A stretch of 50,622 nt of DNA from a bacterium. GTDB taxonomy: Bacteria > Patescibacteriota > Saccharimonadia > Saccharimonadales > UBA4665. The translations under genes and the position numbers were made by a program. The notes under the pieces were generated by a model that worked only from the letters and a program-made list of their open reading frames with translations, did not search any database and was not told where the DNA came from. Positions within the stretch are counted from its first letter, which is position 1. Each line of letters opens with the position of its first letter. The stretch is taken from assembly GCA_021790005.1 (NCBI GenBank), contig JAJYIP010000001.1, positions 1 to 50,622 of the forward strand. The letters are read 5' to 3'. Positions 1 through 8,735 of this stretch are shown here, one piece after another.

Positions 1-117
1 ACACCAAGGACACAGATACAGGGTAAACTAGTCAGCTATCTTCACTACTACAACTTTAAACGTGTACACTTGAGCTTACAGTACAGGGTGCCTGCTGACA
101 TGTTGCAAAGCTCCTGA
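1..117 (+). CDS. transposase, C-terminal end only (cut by window edge)
   Basis: The first 38 codons are open in frame 1 and stop with TGA at 115-117. The peptide carries the typical end of a DDE integrase-core (rve) transposase, with YYNFKRVHLSLQY followed by RVPADML. This resembles the YYNxxRPHxSLxYxTP tail of IS481/IS3-type enzymes. The upstream catalytic part lies outside the window, so activity cannot be judged. No inverted repeat could be recognised between the stop and the next promoter at 190. An alternative is a decayed copy, because the stretch before YYNF is atypical. Confidence 0.6.
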   Translation, partial: TPRTQIQGKLVSYLHYYNFKRVHLSLQYRVPADMLQSS

Positions 118-189
118 GTTTTATACGGCGTAGTAGCCGGCGACTATTATTCGTTACACCACTCACGCGGATGTTAGTCTTGCCATGTT

Positions 190-198
190 TGGTATAAT
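190..198 (+). promoter_or_regulatory. extended -10 promoter of the lectin-like gene
   Basis: TGG-TATAAT at 190-198 is a perfect extended -10. No good -35 is visible at the right distance. Predicted transcription starts near 205, leaving a leader of about 20 nt that contains the strong Shine-Dalgarno GGAGGAGGG just before the ATG at 226. Confidence 0.6.
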
Positions 199-225
199 TA
201 AAATTACTAATGGAGGAGGGTTAAT

Positions 226-1167
226 ATGCATCACGTAGATCGTGTCATTGTAAGAACTCGAAAACTAAAAGGTAAAGCTATGTTAATAAGTGCAGCGTTT
301 GTGCTGGCCGGAGGAGGCTTAGCACTGCCGTTGGCTATATTTGGCAGTGTCAGCGCCGATCATGTAGCGCAACCTGTTAATCTACAATATACACCCGAGC
401 CGTTTACTGCGTCATACTTGTCGACTTGGACTCCAGACAGAACCACGCCTTCGGGCGGATACGCGTCTGTTAATTTTGCGGGCCGACAAAACGTACTGCA
501 GATGAATATTGACACTAGCAAACAAAGCCCAATACAGTTTTATCAGACCGAGGGCATACAACACGCGTTGCCCGGAGCTGGCGCAATGACGGCCGATCTT
601 TATGTTGACAGTTCGTGGCTAGGTAGCCCATCCACTCCTGTAAGTGCTGGTTTCTGGGGCGTCGGTAACGATCAAAACGGTGTCGTTAGCGCTTATCCGA
701 TCATAGAATTCACAACTAGAGGAGCGCATAATTTCACAGGTTGGCGACTCTGGAACGATATCGCTGGCAAATGGACCAACTTAGTTAATGTTCCATATCA
801 CGTTAACAGCTGGAATAATCTGGCTATGGTATATGATCCCGCGAACACACTTTTTAATTTGTATGTTAACGGTCAGGCGGTTGGATCAAATGTGTCCAGA
901 GGATCGGTTAAGCTGGGGGCGGTCATATTCGATAACTATAACTACGGTAGTATGGGATCTAACTACAGCGTTTACTGGAGTGACTTTGCCTACAGTACCG
1001 GCGCGACACAGTGCAAGGAAGGCGGTTGGAAAATGTTTGGCAATCCGCTGATGTTCCGTAATCAGGGACAATGTGTAAGCTACTTTGAACACAATGCTTA
1101 TGTCAACACGGATAAGCAGCAGAACCAAAAGCATAATCAGGACAGCAATAAACACCAAGATAAATAA
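226..1167 (+). CDS. secreted LamG/concanavalin-like protein with C-terminal CKxGGW motif
   Basis: A basic N-terminus is followed by a hydrophobic segment at residues 18-41 and a possible signal peptidase site after VSA44. Residues about 55-262 have the Trp/Asn-rich beta-sandwich look of concanavalin-like (LamG-type) domains, e.g. GWRLWND and FNLYVNGQAVG. The tail has C263-KEGGWKMF and, twenty residues on, NQGQC283VSY. From memory this Cys-pair motif recurs at the ends of secreted proteins in Patescibacteria and Actinobacteria. It ends in a hydrophilic Q/N/K/H-rich stretch. The start is fixed by GGAGGAGGG 6 nt upstream. A role in binding surface glycans is inferred from the fold guess only. 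Confidence 0.75.
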   Translation: MHHVDRVIVRTRKLKGKAMLISAAFVLAGGGLALPLAIFGSVSADHVAQPVNLQYTPEPFTASYLSTWTPDRTTPSGGYASVNFAGRQNVLQMNIDTSKQSPIQFYQTEGIQHALPGAGAMTADLYVDSSWLGSPSTPVSAGFWGVGNDQNGVVSAYPIIEFTTRGAHNFTGWRLWNDIAGKWTNLVNVPYHVNSWNNLAMVYDPANTLFNLYVNGQAVGSNVSRGSVKLGAVIFDNYNYGSMGSNYSVYWSDFAYSTGATQCKEGGWKMFGNPLMFRNQGQCVSYFEHNAYVNTDKQQNQKHNQDSNKHQDK

Positions 1168-1189
1168 TAAACTCCTACAAATCTTAACT

Positions 1190-1220
1190 AAACCGGCGCT
1201 AAAAAATCGCCGGTTTATTT
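1190..1220 (+). terminator. rho-independent terminator after the lectin-like gene
   Basis: AAACCGGCG at 1190-1198 pairs perfectly with CGCCGGTTT at 1208-1216 across a 9-nt loop, followed by ATTTTTG. The AAA before the stem may also let it work on the other strand. Confidence 0.85.
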
Positions 1221-1307
1221 TTGTATCAAAAAATCGCTTTTATCTATATAAATGAGGTAGAATTAGAAACATATTAATAAGCTAATATACAGACAATAAG
1301 GCTAGGT

Positions 1308-1313
1308 TATAAA
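1308..1313 (+). promoter_or_regulatory. -10 box of the LCP gene, leaderless type
   Basis: TATAAA (overlapping TAAAAT at 1310-1315) lies only 7 nt before the ATG at 1321 and no Shine-Dalgarno is present, so transcription should begin at or next to the start codon. Confidence 0.45.
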
Positions 1314-1320
1314 ATAAGAT

Positions 1321-2706
1321 ATGGATAGTCGTGACTACAGGCGCCGTTTTATAGAGGATATATCACCGGCGGTTAATAAAAGAGCCCGTCCGACCGATCC
1401 GCCTAAAAATCTTAATCTGGAGCGTTTTTTAGATGCTCCAACTCCAAATCGCGCTCCCAACAGCTCTACTGCACAACCGGACAATAATCTCAGCCAAACA
1501 TCAAGATCATTAGATAATATTAAACCCATCAACAACAATCGTCAGATCACTAATTCAGGTTCACTACTGAATGCGACGCTGCCTAATACGATGTATCGGG
1601 GTCGTAGTGCCGGTAGTGATTCTTTTAAGGCTAAAACCGCCAAGACTAAAAAGAAACGCTGGTTTATGCGACATAAAGTCGCATCTTCTTTTATCCTGGT
1701 ACTTGTCGTGCTTTTTGGTATCGGCGGGTATTTCGGCGGACGCTTATTAGGTGATGTCAATAAGGTACTGCACGGCAATATATTCAGCGACGTCCACGCT
1801 TTATTCAGTACCACCAGACTACAGGGAGAAGCTCAAGGCCGGGTAAATATTCTACTGGCCGGCTATCAGGGTGTTAATAGTGACGAGGGTGCGCTGACTG
1901 ACTCTATCATGCTAATTAGCATTAATACCCGGAACAACACTGCGTTTATGCTTAGTATCCCAAGAGACTTGCTAGTTCATATACCGGGATACGGTTACGA
2001 AAAGATTAACTATGCTAATTCGGTCAGTAGCTTTAATCAGGCCGGTTATTTTAAAGGTGGTATAGGTCAATTGCAGCAGATAATTGAAAACGACTTCGGC
2101 ATACCGGTACAATATTACGCTTTAATTAATTACAACGCCTTTGAAGCGGCTGTCAATGCCGTCGGTGGAATAACAGTCAATATTCAAAGCCCTGATCCGC
2201 GCGGACTTTATGATCCTAACGTAGATAAGGCTCACGGCGGCCCTGTTAAATTACCCAACGGCCCCGTAACCCTAAACGGATTACAGGCTCTTGGTTTGGC
2301 GTTGGCTCGCGGTGATTCACCTTATGCATACGGATTTCCTCTCAGCGATATTAATCGTGAACAACACCAGCGTCAAATGTTGATTGCACTTGAAAAGAAA
2401 GCCCTTAGCGCTGGCGTTTTGAGCAATCCACTAGATGTCACTCATTTATTTGATGCAATCGGCAATAATGTATCAACGGATCTTAATTTGGCTGACGTCT
2501 TGCGCTTAGCTCAGCTGGCTAAACATATTAACGTTTCAAATATCCAGTCTTACGGTTTAAGTTATAGCGGTAAAAACAATCTGCTGGTAACTTATTATTC
2601 ACCAAAGGCCGGCGACTCATTAATACCCAAAGCAGGGCTTAATAATTACTCTCAAATCCAAAGCTATTACCAGTCATTGACTTCCACTGCCAGTTCTAAG
2701 AAATAG
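1321..2706 (+). CDS. LytR-CpsA-Psr (LCP) family wall-polymer ligase
   Basis: LCP proteins transfer undecaprenyl-linked glycopolymers to peptidoglycan outside the membrane. The N-terminal 118 residues are cytoplasmic, Asn/Pro-rich and basic. One membrane helix spans residues 120-139. The LCP domain follows from about residue 173 to 400. It shows VNILLAGY, the hallmark SIPRDLLVHIPG, then EKINYA, VGGI and the late Arg motif DINREQHQRQ. At 461 residues it is a normal size. The gene is first in a surface cluster, 25 bp ahead of the secreted GH5 gene. The substrate polymer is unknown. Family assignment is firm. Confidence 0.92.
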   Translation: MDSRDYRRRFIEDISPAVNKRARPTDPPKNLNLERFLDAPTPNRAPNSSTAQPDNNLSQTSRSLDNIKPINNNRQITNSGSLLNATLPNTMYRGRSAGSDSFKAKTAKTKKKRWFMRHKVASSFILVLVVLFGIGGYFGGRLLGDVNKVLHGNIFSDVHALFSTTRLQGEAQGRVNILLAGYQGVNSDEGALTDSIMLISINTRNNTAFMLSIPRDLLVHIPGYGYEKINYANSVSSFNQAGYFKGGIGQLQQIIENDFGIPVQYYALINYNAFEAAVNAVGGITVNIQSPDPRGLYDPNVDKAHGGPVKLPNGPVTLNGLQALGLALARGDSPYAYGFPLSDINREQHQRQMLIALEKKALSAGVLSNPLDVTHLFDAIGNNVSTDLNLADVLRLAQLAKHINVSNIQSYGLSYSGKNNLLVTYYSPKAGDSLIPKAGLNNYSQIQSYYQSLTSTASSKK

Positions 2707-2715
2707 CTAAGTTAT

Positions 2716-2721
2716 TATAAA
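2716..2721 (+). promoter_or_regulatory. -10 box of the GH5 gene, leaderless type
   Basis: TATAAA sits 10 nt before the ATG at 2732 in the 25-bp gap after the LCP gene, with no Shine-Dalgarno between. It would allow transcription separate from the LCP gene. Confidence 0.4.
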
Positions 2722-2731
2722 ATATACAAAC

Positions 2732-3991
2732 ATGTCAAAAGCGCAAAGATTAGTTAGCTTTCTATTTGTGTTGGCCGTTGTGACGGCTTTAATTCCCGGC
2801 AAGACCATAGCTGCCCGTAGTATTATTCACGCCCGCGTACACAACGGTAATATAATCAAGTATTTTAAAGTTACGGGTAACCGCGTAATCGCTCCCGATG
2901 GCAGCACTTATATACCGGAGGGAATTTCTATTTACGGTGGCTTGGAAGACACTGATTATTTAGAAAATACAGCCAATATTGATGCACAAATTAAGGCTGC
3001 AGCGCTTTACTGGCACAGCAATACCATACGACTTCAGGTTGCCGAAAGTAATCTATTCTTAAATCCAACTAAGAGTAGCGGCTACAATCAGGTTTTTTTA
3101 CGTGAGTTAATTAGGGAAGTCAGTCTGGCGAGGCAGCTTAATTTAGTTGTGGTAATAAATGACCAAACTGAATTTACTAATAATACGCCTTTGCCGACTG
3201 CCATGACTCTCAAGTTCTGGCGCGTAATGTCATCTGTGTTCGGCAATAATCCGTATGTTATTTTCGATTTGTTTAATGAGCCAAGGTTGGAAAATTTTCA
3301 GGCCGTTAATCGTCCAGGCTATAACAATCGTCTGGCCCGGATACTGTTTAATAAACGAATAATTAATCGTTTCATGCCAGCACACAAACCTGTCAATAAA
3401 CTCAATCTTAAAAAAATATGGACTACATGGAAGTATGGCGGGATCGTAAATAAAACTCGCTATATTGGTATGCAAACACTGGTAAATAAGCTTAGAAGTA
3501 GCGGAAATCGTAACTTAATTTGGGTTGAAGGTCCATTCTGGGGTCAAAGTTTACCCAGTGGGAAATATCTATTGACGGGCAGCAATCTAGTTTACTCCTA
3601 TCATCACATTAATCTTAATCACGCTAGAGATTGGCAATTTATAGGTACTCTAGCCGCTAATCACGCTGTCGTAGACGGTGAATGGGCACAGTACCAAGCT
3701 CCGTGGCAGGAGTGCTACGCTAAGGCCCCATCGTCGACCCCACAATATTTAAATTATCTGCATAATCACGGCGTGGGTTTAATTGCTTGGTCGCTGCAGG
3801 CCGGCTCTCTACTCAAGGGAAATCCCAATGTTATTCCAAATAACAATAATTCACCTAACGACCCTAAAACGGCCAATCAGCTTAGTTCACCTAGCCGGTT
3901 TGATCCAAACTATAGGTGTAATACCGATTTCGGACATGGCGCCGGTGCGCTGCTTAAAAAATATGCCTTAATCAATAGTCATCCGGTATAG
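2732..3991 (+). CDS. secreted glycoside hydrolase family 5 (cellulase-like)
   Basis: A signal peptide covers residues 1-28 (hydrophobic core, then TIAARS). The rest is a GH5-type TIM barrel. The acid/base Glu is E183 in VIFDLFNEP and the likely nucleophile is E317 in VVDGEWAQY. Early barrel features PEGISIYGG and HSNTIRLQV also fit. GH5 enzymes hydrolyse beta-glucans, mannans and related glycosides, so the exact substrate cannot be read here. No carbohydrate-binding module or sorting signal is visible, so it is probably released. It ends 8 bp from the convergent PBP gene, with no terminator between. Confidence 0.88.
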   Translation: MSKAQRLVSFLFVLAVVTALIPGKTIAARSIIHARVHNGNIIKYFKVTGNRVIAPDGSTYIPEGISIYGGLEDTDYLENTANIDAQIKAAALYWHSNTIRLQVAESNLFLNPTKSSGYNQVFLRELIREVSLARQLNLVVVINDQTEFTNNTPLPTAMTLKFWRVMSSVFGNNPYVIFDLFNEPRLENFQAVNRPGYNNRLARILFNKRIINRFMPAHKPVNKLNLKKIWTTWKYGGIVNKTRYIGMQTLVNKLRSSGNRNLIWVEGPFWGQSLPSGKYLLTGSNLVYSYHHINLNHARDWQFIGTLAANHAVVDGEWAQYQAPWQECYAKAPSSTPQYLNYLHNHGVGLIAWSLQAGSLLKGNPNVIPNNNNSPNDPKTANQLSSPSRFDPNYRCNTDFGHGAGALLKKYALINSHPV

Positions 3992-3999
3992 AAAGGTAT

Positions 4000-6882
4000 T
4001 TAGGGTACGGACGGCACCGAAGGCAGTGATTGGTTTGGGCTGGAACCGGTATTAGACTGATTCGTTTGGTTGGTTGGTGTTGAAGTGCCCGTATTGTTGG
4101 ACGTTGAAGATGTAGCAGTGCTGGTAATTGTAACGGGTTGTGATGTGCTGCTGTATAGCACACTATCAACGACCTGAGCGGTTAATGAGCTGCCTGGTGT
4201 TAGATTATTAACGGTCGCAGTAGTCACGTAGGGACTGGCCGAATTGATCGGGATTTGCAGGGTTAAAACGTTATTGCCGCTATCCAGAATGGATATGGTG
4301 CCGGCTGGTGCTGTCGTGTAAGATCCGCCAGATAAAGCATGCGTTCCCTGAGCGGCCGTAACGGTGAAGGTGCAATTGTCTTTGCCGTTAACGTCGTCGC
4401 AGGTTACATTGTTAATCGAGATTGAGGGCATAATATCTGAGCATTGATGGATATTGTCTGTTCCTTTGGGGGTTGCTACGCTTGGGCCGCCGTAAAACGT
4501 ATCGACCGAGAAAACATTAGCTCCAGCACCGATGACTTCTTTTGCTAACGGTGGAGTGCATTGAGTTGCGAGTAGTCCGGTTACCTTGTCAATGGTTCTC
4601 GTACTGACCGTGAAGTTAGTATTGACCCATGACGGATATATGTCGGTACTTGGACTTGGATAAACCCAGCCGTAATAATGCCCCAGAGCTTGAGCCGGAG
4701 GGTTGTTTAAGACAAAGGCCGGTAAAGTTTTAATGTCGGCTGGACGTTGCCAGTTAACTGGTTTTTGACCTTGGGTTAAATAGGTGATCATGCCTCTGGT
4801 CAGGGGCTCGGTTAGACCTTCCAGGCCACCATAGTGGGGTGTGAGTGGTTTAACTGCTGTATGATAGCCTACCCAGGAGCCGACAACGTATTGCGTTGTC
4901 ATGCCCATCATGAGTCCGGTTTCATCAGCGTGAGTGGTGCCGGTTTTAATGGCGACATCCCAACCGTTGGTATGTTGGAATTTCCAACCGAATGAAGATA
5001 TGGGTGTGCAGTTGGTTGGCGAGCATTGACCGGGTAGGTAGCTGGCGTTCGGGTCGCTTAATATATTGTCGATTATATATGCAGCATCTTGTTTAACTAC
5101 TTGTTGCGGTTTTGGCTGCTGCCATTGGTACACAACCTTACCCTGATCATTGGTTACCTGAAGGATATATGATTGTGGCAGATAGGCGCCAAGTCTTGAA
5201 TCGGTCGCAAAACCGTTGACATTCTGATTCAGTTGAAGATAACCGCCTTCGCCAATTGCAGCCGATGCGTAGCAGGTGGTTTTAATTGTCTTGGCGCTAT
5301 TGGCATAACAATTGTAGCCGTTTTTAAGCCCCATCGATTCGGAAAGAGAGATGGTTTTTTGCTCGCCGGCAATAAGCATGGCTTTGACGGCCGGTACGTC
5401 TCTAGAGCCGCCTAGGGCGTATCTAATGGGTGTCGGTCCGGGGTACTGGAAGTCATAGTCCCATAGGCAGTTACCTCCGTTAGCCGGTATGGCTTTATTG
5501 GTGCATGGATAGCCCGGCAGGGGTTGCTGGTTGTCGTATATAACACTTCCCGCACCAACGTTTTTGCCGTAATTTATCAAGGCCGTGTAATCATAAAGTT
5601 TATAAGTCGATCCTGGGTTTATCGGTATAGTTGCATAGTTAATTTGCCCATCTACCGGATTGTTGAAGTTCACGCCGCCAATTTGGGCGGTAACTTGACC
5701 GGTTGGTACGCTTTCGACAACCATAGCCTCTTCGTCGCCGCCGCCATTGATAACATTTTGAAGGTTGTTCGTAACCAGATTTTCGGCTTTGTTCTCTTGA
5801 GTCAAATTTAGCGTGGTGATTACTTTCCAGGCGCCTTGTTTAAGCAGGCGGGTGCCAAGACGGTTCTGAAGATGCTGTAAGGCCGTTAGGACAAAATAGG
5901 GCGCTTGCATGCCGGTAAATTTAGATGTCAGTGGATGTATTTCAGCAAGAATATTAACTTTCTTAGCAGCATCGGCCTGAGCTTGCGTAATCATGTGCTG
6001 AGCTGCCATCTGATCCAGAACGTAATGCTGTCTGGCGATTATGGCTTTGGCATCAAAATAATTTTCGGTTGCCGCCGAATTATACTGAGGGCTGCTATAT
6101 GGCGAATAGACTGTCGGGGCTTGCGGAACGCCAGCCAAAAAAGCCGCCTGAGCTAGCGTTAGCTGTGCGGCCGGCTCGTTAAAGTAATCTTCAGATGCGG
6201 ATTGGACACCATACTCAACATTGCCGTAAGGGGCAATGTTAAGATAGGCAGTTAAAATCTGGGATTTTGAGTACTTGTGAGCTAATTCTATGCCTAAAAT
6301 TACTTCTTTTATCTTCTCGGGGATCGTCAACGGATCGGCCCAGCCCTCATTAAGTTTGGCAACTTGCTCCGTGATAGTCGATGCACCCTGTAAACCGCTG
6401 CCCAAGTGGAGTATATCGTGAGCGGCGGCGCGGATAATTGAACCAAAATTTACTCCTGAGTCGTGATAAAAGTTCTTGTCTTCAATGGCTACCGTAGCCT
6501 GTTTCATATAATTGGATATCTGATTGCTGCCGACCGGTATGCGTTTGATGTCCTGGTACTCCTGCCAGAGTGCAGTTTTACCGGTTCGATCATAGAAGGT
6601 TATGCTACCTCCCAGATTCTGGTTATAAATGTTATTGATGTTCGGTGTGTACTTACTGACGTACGCAAATGTCCCCAGGCTGATTAAAAACAGTGCCGCA
6701 ATACTTATGCCGGTAATTTTAAGAAAACGAATCAACCCGGCCCGATTGAACCAGTAATCCTTAAACCTTTGTTTATAGGCTTGAAATTTTGTCCTATTCT
6801 CGACTTTAACAGGCTTACGTCGACGGTTGCGCGTAGTTCTTGGTTTCGATTGGCTTAGCTTTGCTTTAATATCTCTTGCCAT
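4000..6882 (-). CDS. class A penicillin-binding protein (GT51 transglycosylase + transpeptidase)
   Basis: This bifunctional enzyme polymerises and crosslinks peptidoglycan. A basic cytoplasmic tail precedes a membrane helix at about residues 53-73. The GT51 domain has catalytic E134 in EDKNFYHDSG and GASTITEQVAK, where QQ is usual. The transpeptidase has S425-TYK428 and K646-TGT. The second motif reads SRD (GGSRDVPAVK) where homologues usually have SxN. After about residue 840 come an Ig/Fn3-like segment and a Ser/Thr/Asn tail ending in Pro-rich repeats. At 960 residues it is long because of that tail. It is the only PBP in the window. Confidence 0.95.
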   Translation of the reverse strand: MARDIKAKLSQSKPRTTRNRRRKPVKVENRTKFQAYKQRFKDYWFNRAGLIRFLKITGISIAALFLISLGTFAYVSKYTPNINNIYNQNLGGSITFYDRTGKTALWQEYQDIKRIPVGSNQISNYMKQATVAIEDKNFYHDSGVNFGSIIRAAAHDILHLGSGLQGASTITEQVAKLNEGWADPLTIPEKIKEVILGIELAHKYSKSQILTAYLNIAPYGNVEYGVQSASEDYFNEPAAQLTLAQAAFLAGVPQAPTVYSPYSSPQYNSAATENYFDAKAIIARQHYVLDQMAAQHMITQAQADAAKKVNILAEIHPLTSKFTGMQAPYFVLTALQHLQNRLGTRLLKQGAWKVITTLNLTQENKAENLVTNNLQNVINGGGDEEAMVVESVPTGQVTAQIGGVNFNNPVDGQINYATIPINPGSTYKLYDYTALINYGKNVGAGSVIYDNQQPLPGYPCTNKAIPANGGNCLWDYDFQYPGPTPIRYALGGSRDVPAVKAMLIAGEQKTISLSESMGLKNGYNCYANSAKTIKTTCYASAAIGEGGYLQLNQNVNGFATDSRLGAYLPQSYILQVTNDQGKVVYQWQQPKPQQVVKQDAAYIIDNILSDPNASYLPGQCSPTNCTPISSFGWKFQHTNGWDVAIKTGTTHADETGLMMGMTTQYVVGSWVGYHTAVKPLTPHYGGLEGLTEPLTRGMITYLTQGQKPVNWQRPADIKTLPAFVLNNPPAQALGHYYGWVYPSPSTDIYPSWVNTNFTVSTRTIDKVTGLLATQCTPPLAKEVIGAGANVFSVDTFYGGPSVATPKGTDNIHQCSDIMPSISINNVTCDDVNGKDNCTFTVTAAQGTHALSGGSYTTAPAGTISILDSGNNVLTLQIPINSASPYVTTATVNNLTPGSSLTAQVVDSVLYSSTSQPVTITSTATSSTSNNTGTSTPTNQTNQSNTGSSPNQSLPSVPSVP

Positions 6883-7140
6883 ATCCTAATAAGATTAGCT
6901 ATCCCTAACGATAGTAATATTTCTGAAAAAATGCTTACCTTATATATTAATATATTTAAGAGCATTTGTTATATAAAAATATAATTTTATTAATATTTAT
7001 CAATAATGCATTGATTTAAACTTTTAGACAAAATAATTCAAGTACTTTTGTATTTTTATAGGTACATCTTAGTTAGGTTTTCTGAATAAAAGTTTAAAAA
7101 AGATGAATTTATGGGTTAAGTTTGGTTTGGAATAAATCTA

Positions 7141-7650
7141 TTAGCCATTGAACAGGGCTTCGTGGATAAAAAATCTAATACAGCCGGCTCCGATCGTAGC
7201 TACTTGTTGTAGCCCCATGTCGTCTTCCGCTTGCAGAGTCTTTTCTTGAAAGGCAGTAGCTAGAATCGATTGCAATCCGACGTCTTCGTACGCGCTAATA
7301 ATGAACGATTCAGGAATGCCGTTAAATTCAGCAATGTCCTTGCTACTATCGAATGTTTTTTCCACTGGAACGGTTAAATTGCTTTTAGCATAGCTTAAGT
7401 ATGCTAAAGCAGCACCTACTCTAAGAGCCAGATAGGGCCAAAAGCCCTCTGTAGATTTTTTGTTAAGCTCAAATCCGAATTCGTCGAGATATGATTGAAT
7501 GCAGTCCTGATTCGTCTCCAGTTGCTTAGCGGCTGTATTGACAATTGCGATTGCACCGTGTTCGATGATCAAGCTGTTTACGTCATCGACGACGCTAGGT
7601 AATATTTGTGGTGGACTATTGTCTGGTAGCCAAAGCTCTTCTACAAACAT
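7141..7650 (-). CDS. protein of unknown function, 169 aa
   Basis: I do not recognise a family. The frame can be extended upstream to a TTG at 7704. I prefer the ATG at 7650, because a TATAAA box and an AAGG lie just upstream inside the longer version. The protein is soluble, acidic and mostly helical in appearance, with Ala/Leu-rich stretches (LRVGAALAYLSYA) and a C-terminal IGAGCIRFFIHEALF that is mildly hydrophobic. It follows another unknown gene on the same strand (7743-8159) and lies in AT-rich DNA with no homologous neighbour. It could be lineage-specific. Confidence 0.6.
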   Translation of the reverse strand: MFVEELWLPDNSPPQILPSVVDDVNSLIIEHGAIAIVNTAAKQLETNQDCIQSYLDEFGFELNKKSTEGFWPYLALRVGAALAYLSYAKSNLTVPVEKTFDSSKDIAEFNGIPESFIISAYEDVGLQSILATAFQEKTLQAEDDMGLQQVATIGAGCIRFFIHEALFNG

Positions 7651-7742
7651 CTTTGTTGACCTTAAACTTTTATATATATTTACACCTTTAAAAAAGTTTA
7701 GCAATACCTTAACGTCGGTATTTTGTATAAAAGTTAGGTGGC

Positions 7743-8159
7743 TTAGCTTTGGGTTAGTTCAACAATGTTGGTTTTAATTTCGCTATATGCTTGAGCGATG
7801 TTATTGTCGTTGTCTTTGGCCTCTAAGATCTTCGTCAACGCTAGTTTGCCATAATTAGTCAAGCTCAGGCAGTCAGAGAAGTCAGGGGTATCACAGCGCT
7901 CAGCTAAACCAGCGCTATGTACTGCCAAAAGCGAGTAAACCGCCTCAGCTTTAGATGTAGCGACTTGGCGTTCACTGTACTGTTGGTCCAGAAGCTTAGC
8001 ATAAAAGAACGCTCTCTGTTGAAACGGAAGCACATCTATTAAGGCGGTTGGCGGTAGAGGCTGCTCGGATATACCCATGGCCAAAATAAAACACTTTATG
8101 ATACTAGATTTAGTATCTTGATTTAGATCAACTGTCAGCTGCTCGTGATTCATATCCAT
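7743..8159 (-). CDS. protein of unknown function, 138 aa
   Basis: I do not recognise it. It is a soluble, helical-looking, slightly acidic protein with no signal or membrane segment. Two starts are possible, M1 at 8159 or M3 at 8153. No Shine-Dalgarno is seen, but TTAACT lies 7 nt upstream of 8159 on the minus strand and could be a leaderless -10. It is probably co-transcribed with the downstream unknown gene, and divergent from the small gene at 8275. Confidence 0.6.
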   Translation of the reverse strand: MDMNHEQLTVDLNQDTKSSIIKCFILAMGISEQPLPPTALIDVLPFQQRAFFYAKLLDQQYSERQVATSKAEAVYSLLAVHSAGLAERCDTPDFSDCLSLTNYGKLALTKILEAKDNDNNIAQAYSEIKTNIVELTQS

Positions 8160-8253
8160 AAAATTCAGTTAAGCACAAAAAAGTATGGTTTGCTATATTT
8201 TGTCGGTATCGTAAATGCTAGCGTGACCGAAACACAGCCTAAAAAGGTAAATG

Positions 8254-8262
8254 TGATATAAT
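8254..8262 (+). promoter_or_regulatory. extended -10 promoter, leaderless type
   Basis: TGA-TATAAT at 8254-8262 lies 12 nt before the ATG at 8275, predicting a leader of about 5 nt. This supports the small ORF downstream as a real gene. Confidence 0.6.
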
Positions 8263-8274
8263 ATTTGTCCGAAT

Positions 8275-8493
8275 ATGTCTAAAGAATTACCAAATTATGA
8301 AAAAGTTGAGCTTATTCTAGATTATTGTGATTTTGGTGATCCAAACGTGAATCCGGGCATACATGTCGACCCGGTAGCCCTGCGTGAATACCGCATCAAT
8401 AAAATTCATGACTACATAATCAAATATTTTCTGATTAGATCGGACGTATCAACCATCGAATTTAAAGATACAACAAAAGACTATCCGAACTAG
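8275..8493 (+). CDS. small protein of unknown function, 72 aa
   Basis: I recognise no family. The peptide is acidic in its first half (ELILDYCDFGDPNVNPG) and then shows a short amphipathic region (REYRINKIHDYIIKYFLI). There is no membrane segment. The main support for expression is the consensus extended -10 placed a few bases ahead of its ATG, as seen for many genes here. It stands alone between the divergent unknown pair and the propeller gene. Confidence 0.5.
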   Translation: MSKELPNYEKVELILDYCDFGDPNVNPGIHVDPVALREYRINKIHDYIIKYFLIRSDVSTIEFKDTTKDYPN

Positions 8494-8735
8494 AAGCTTT
8501 TTGTACGTTTTCAGGTCAAAAAAACAATATTGCGTTTTAAATCAGGTCAACTTTTAATAAAAGTAAGAAGTTCCTAAGTTTACTGTGAAAGCATTAGATG
8601 TCATTAGTAAATAGCAGCATTAATTATCGGTGCATACACTGACTATTTTATAAATAGTTGGCTGTGAAGAAACTGTTAAATTTTTAAAATAAGTACAAAG
8701 ATGATTTAATAACCACATATATAGGGGAGAGAATT

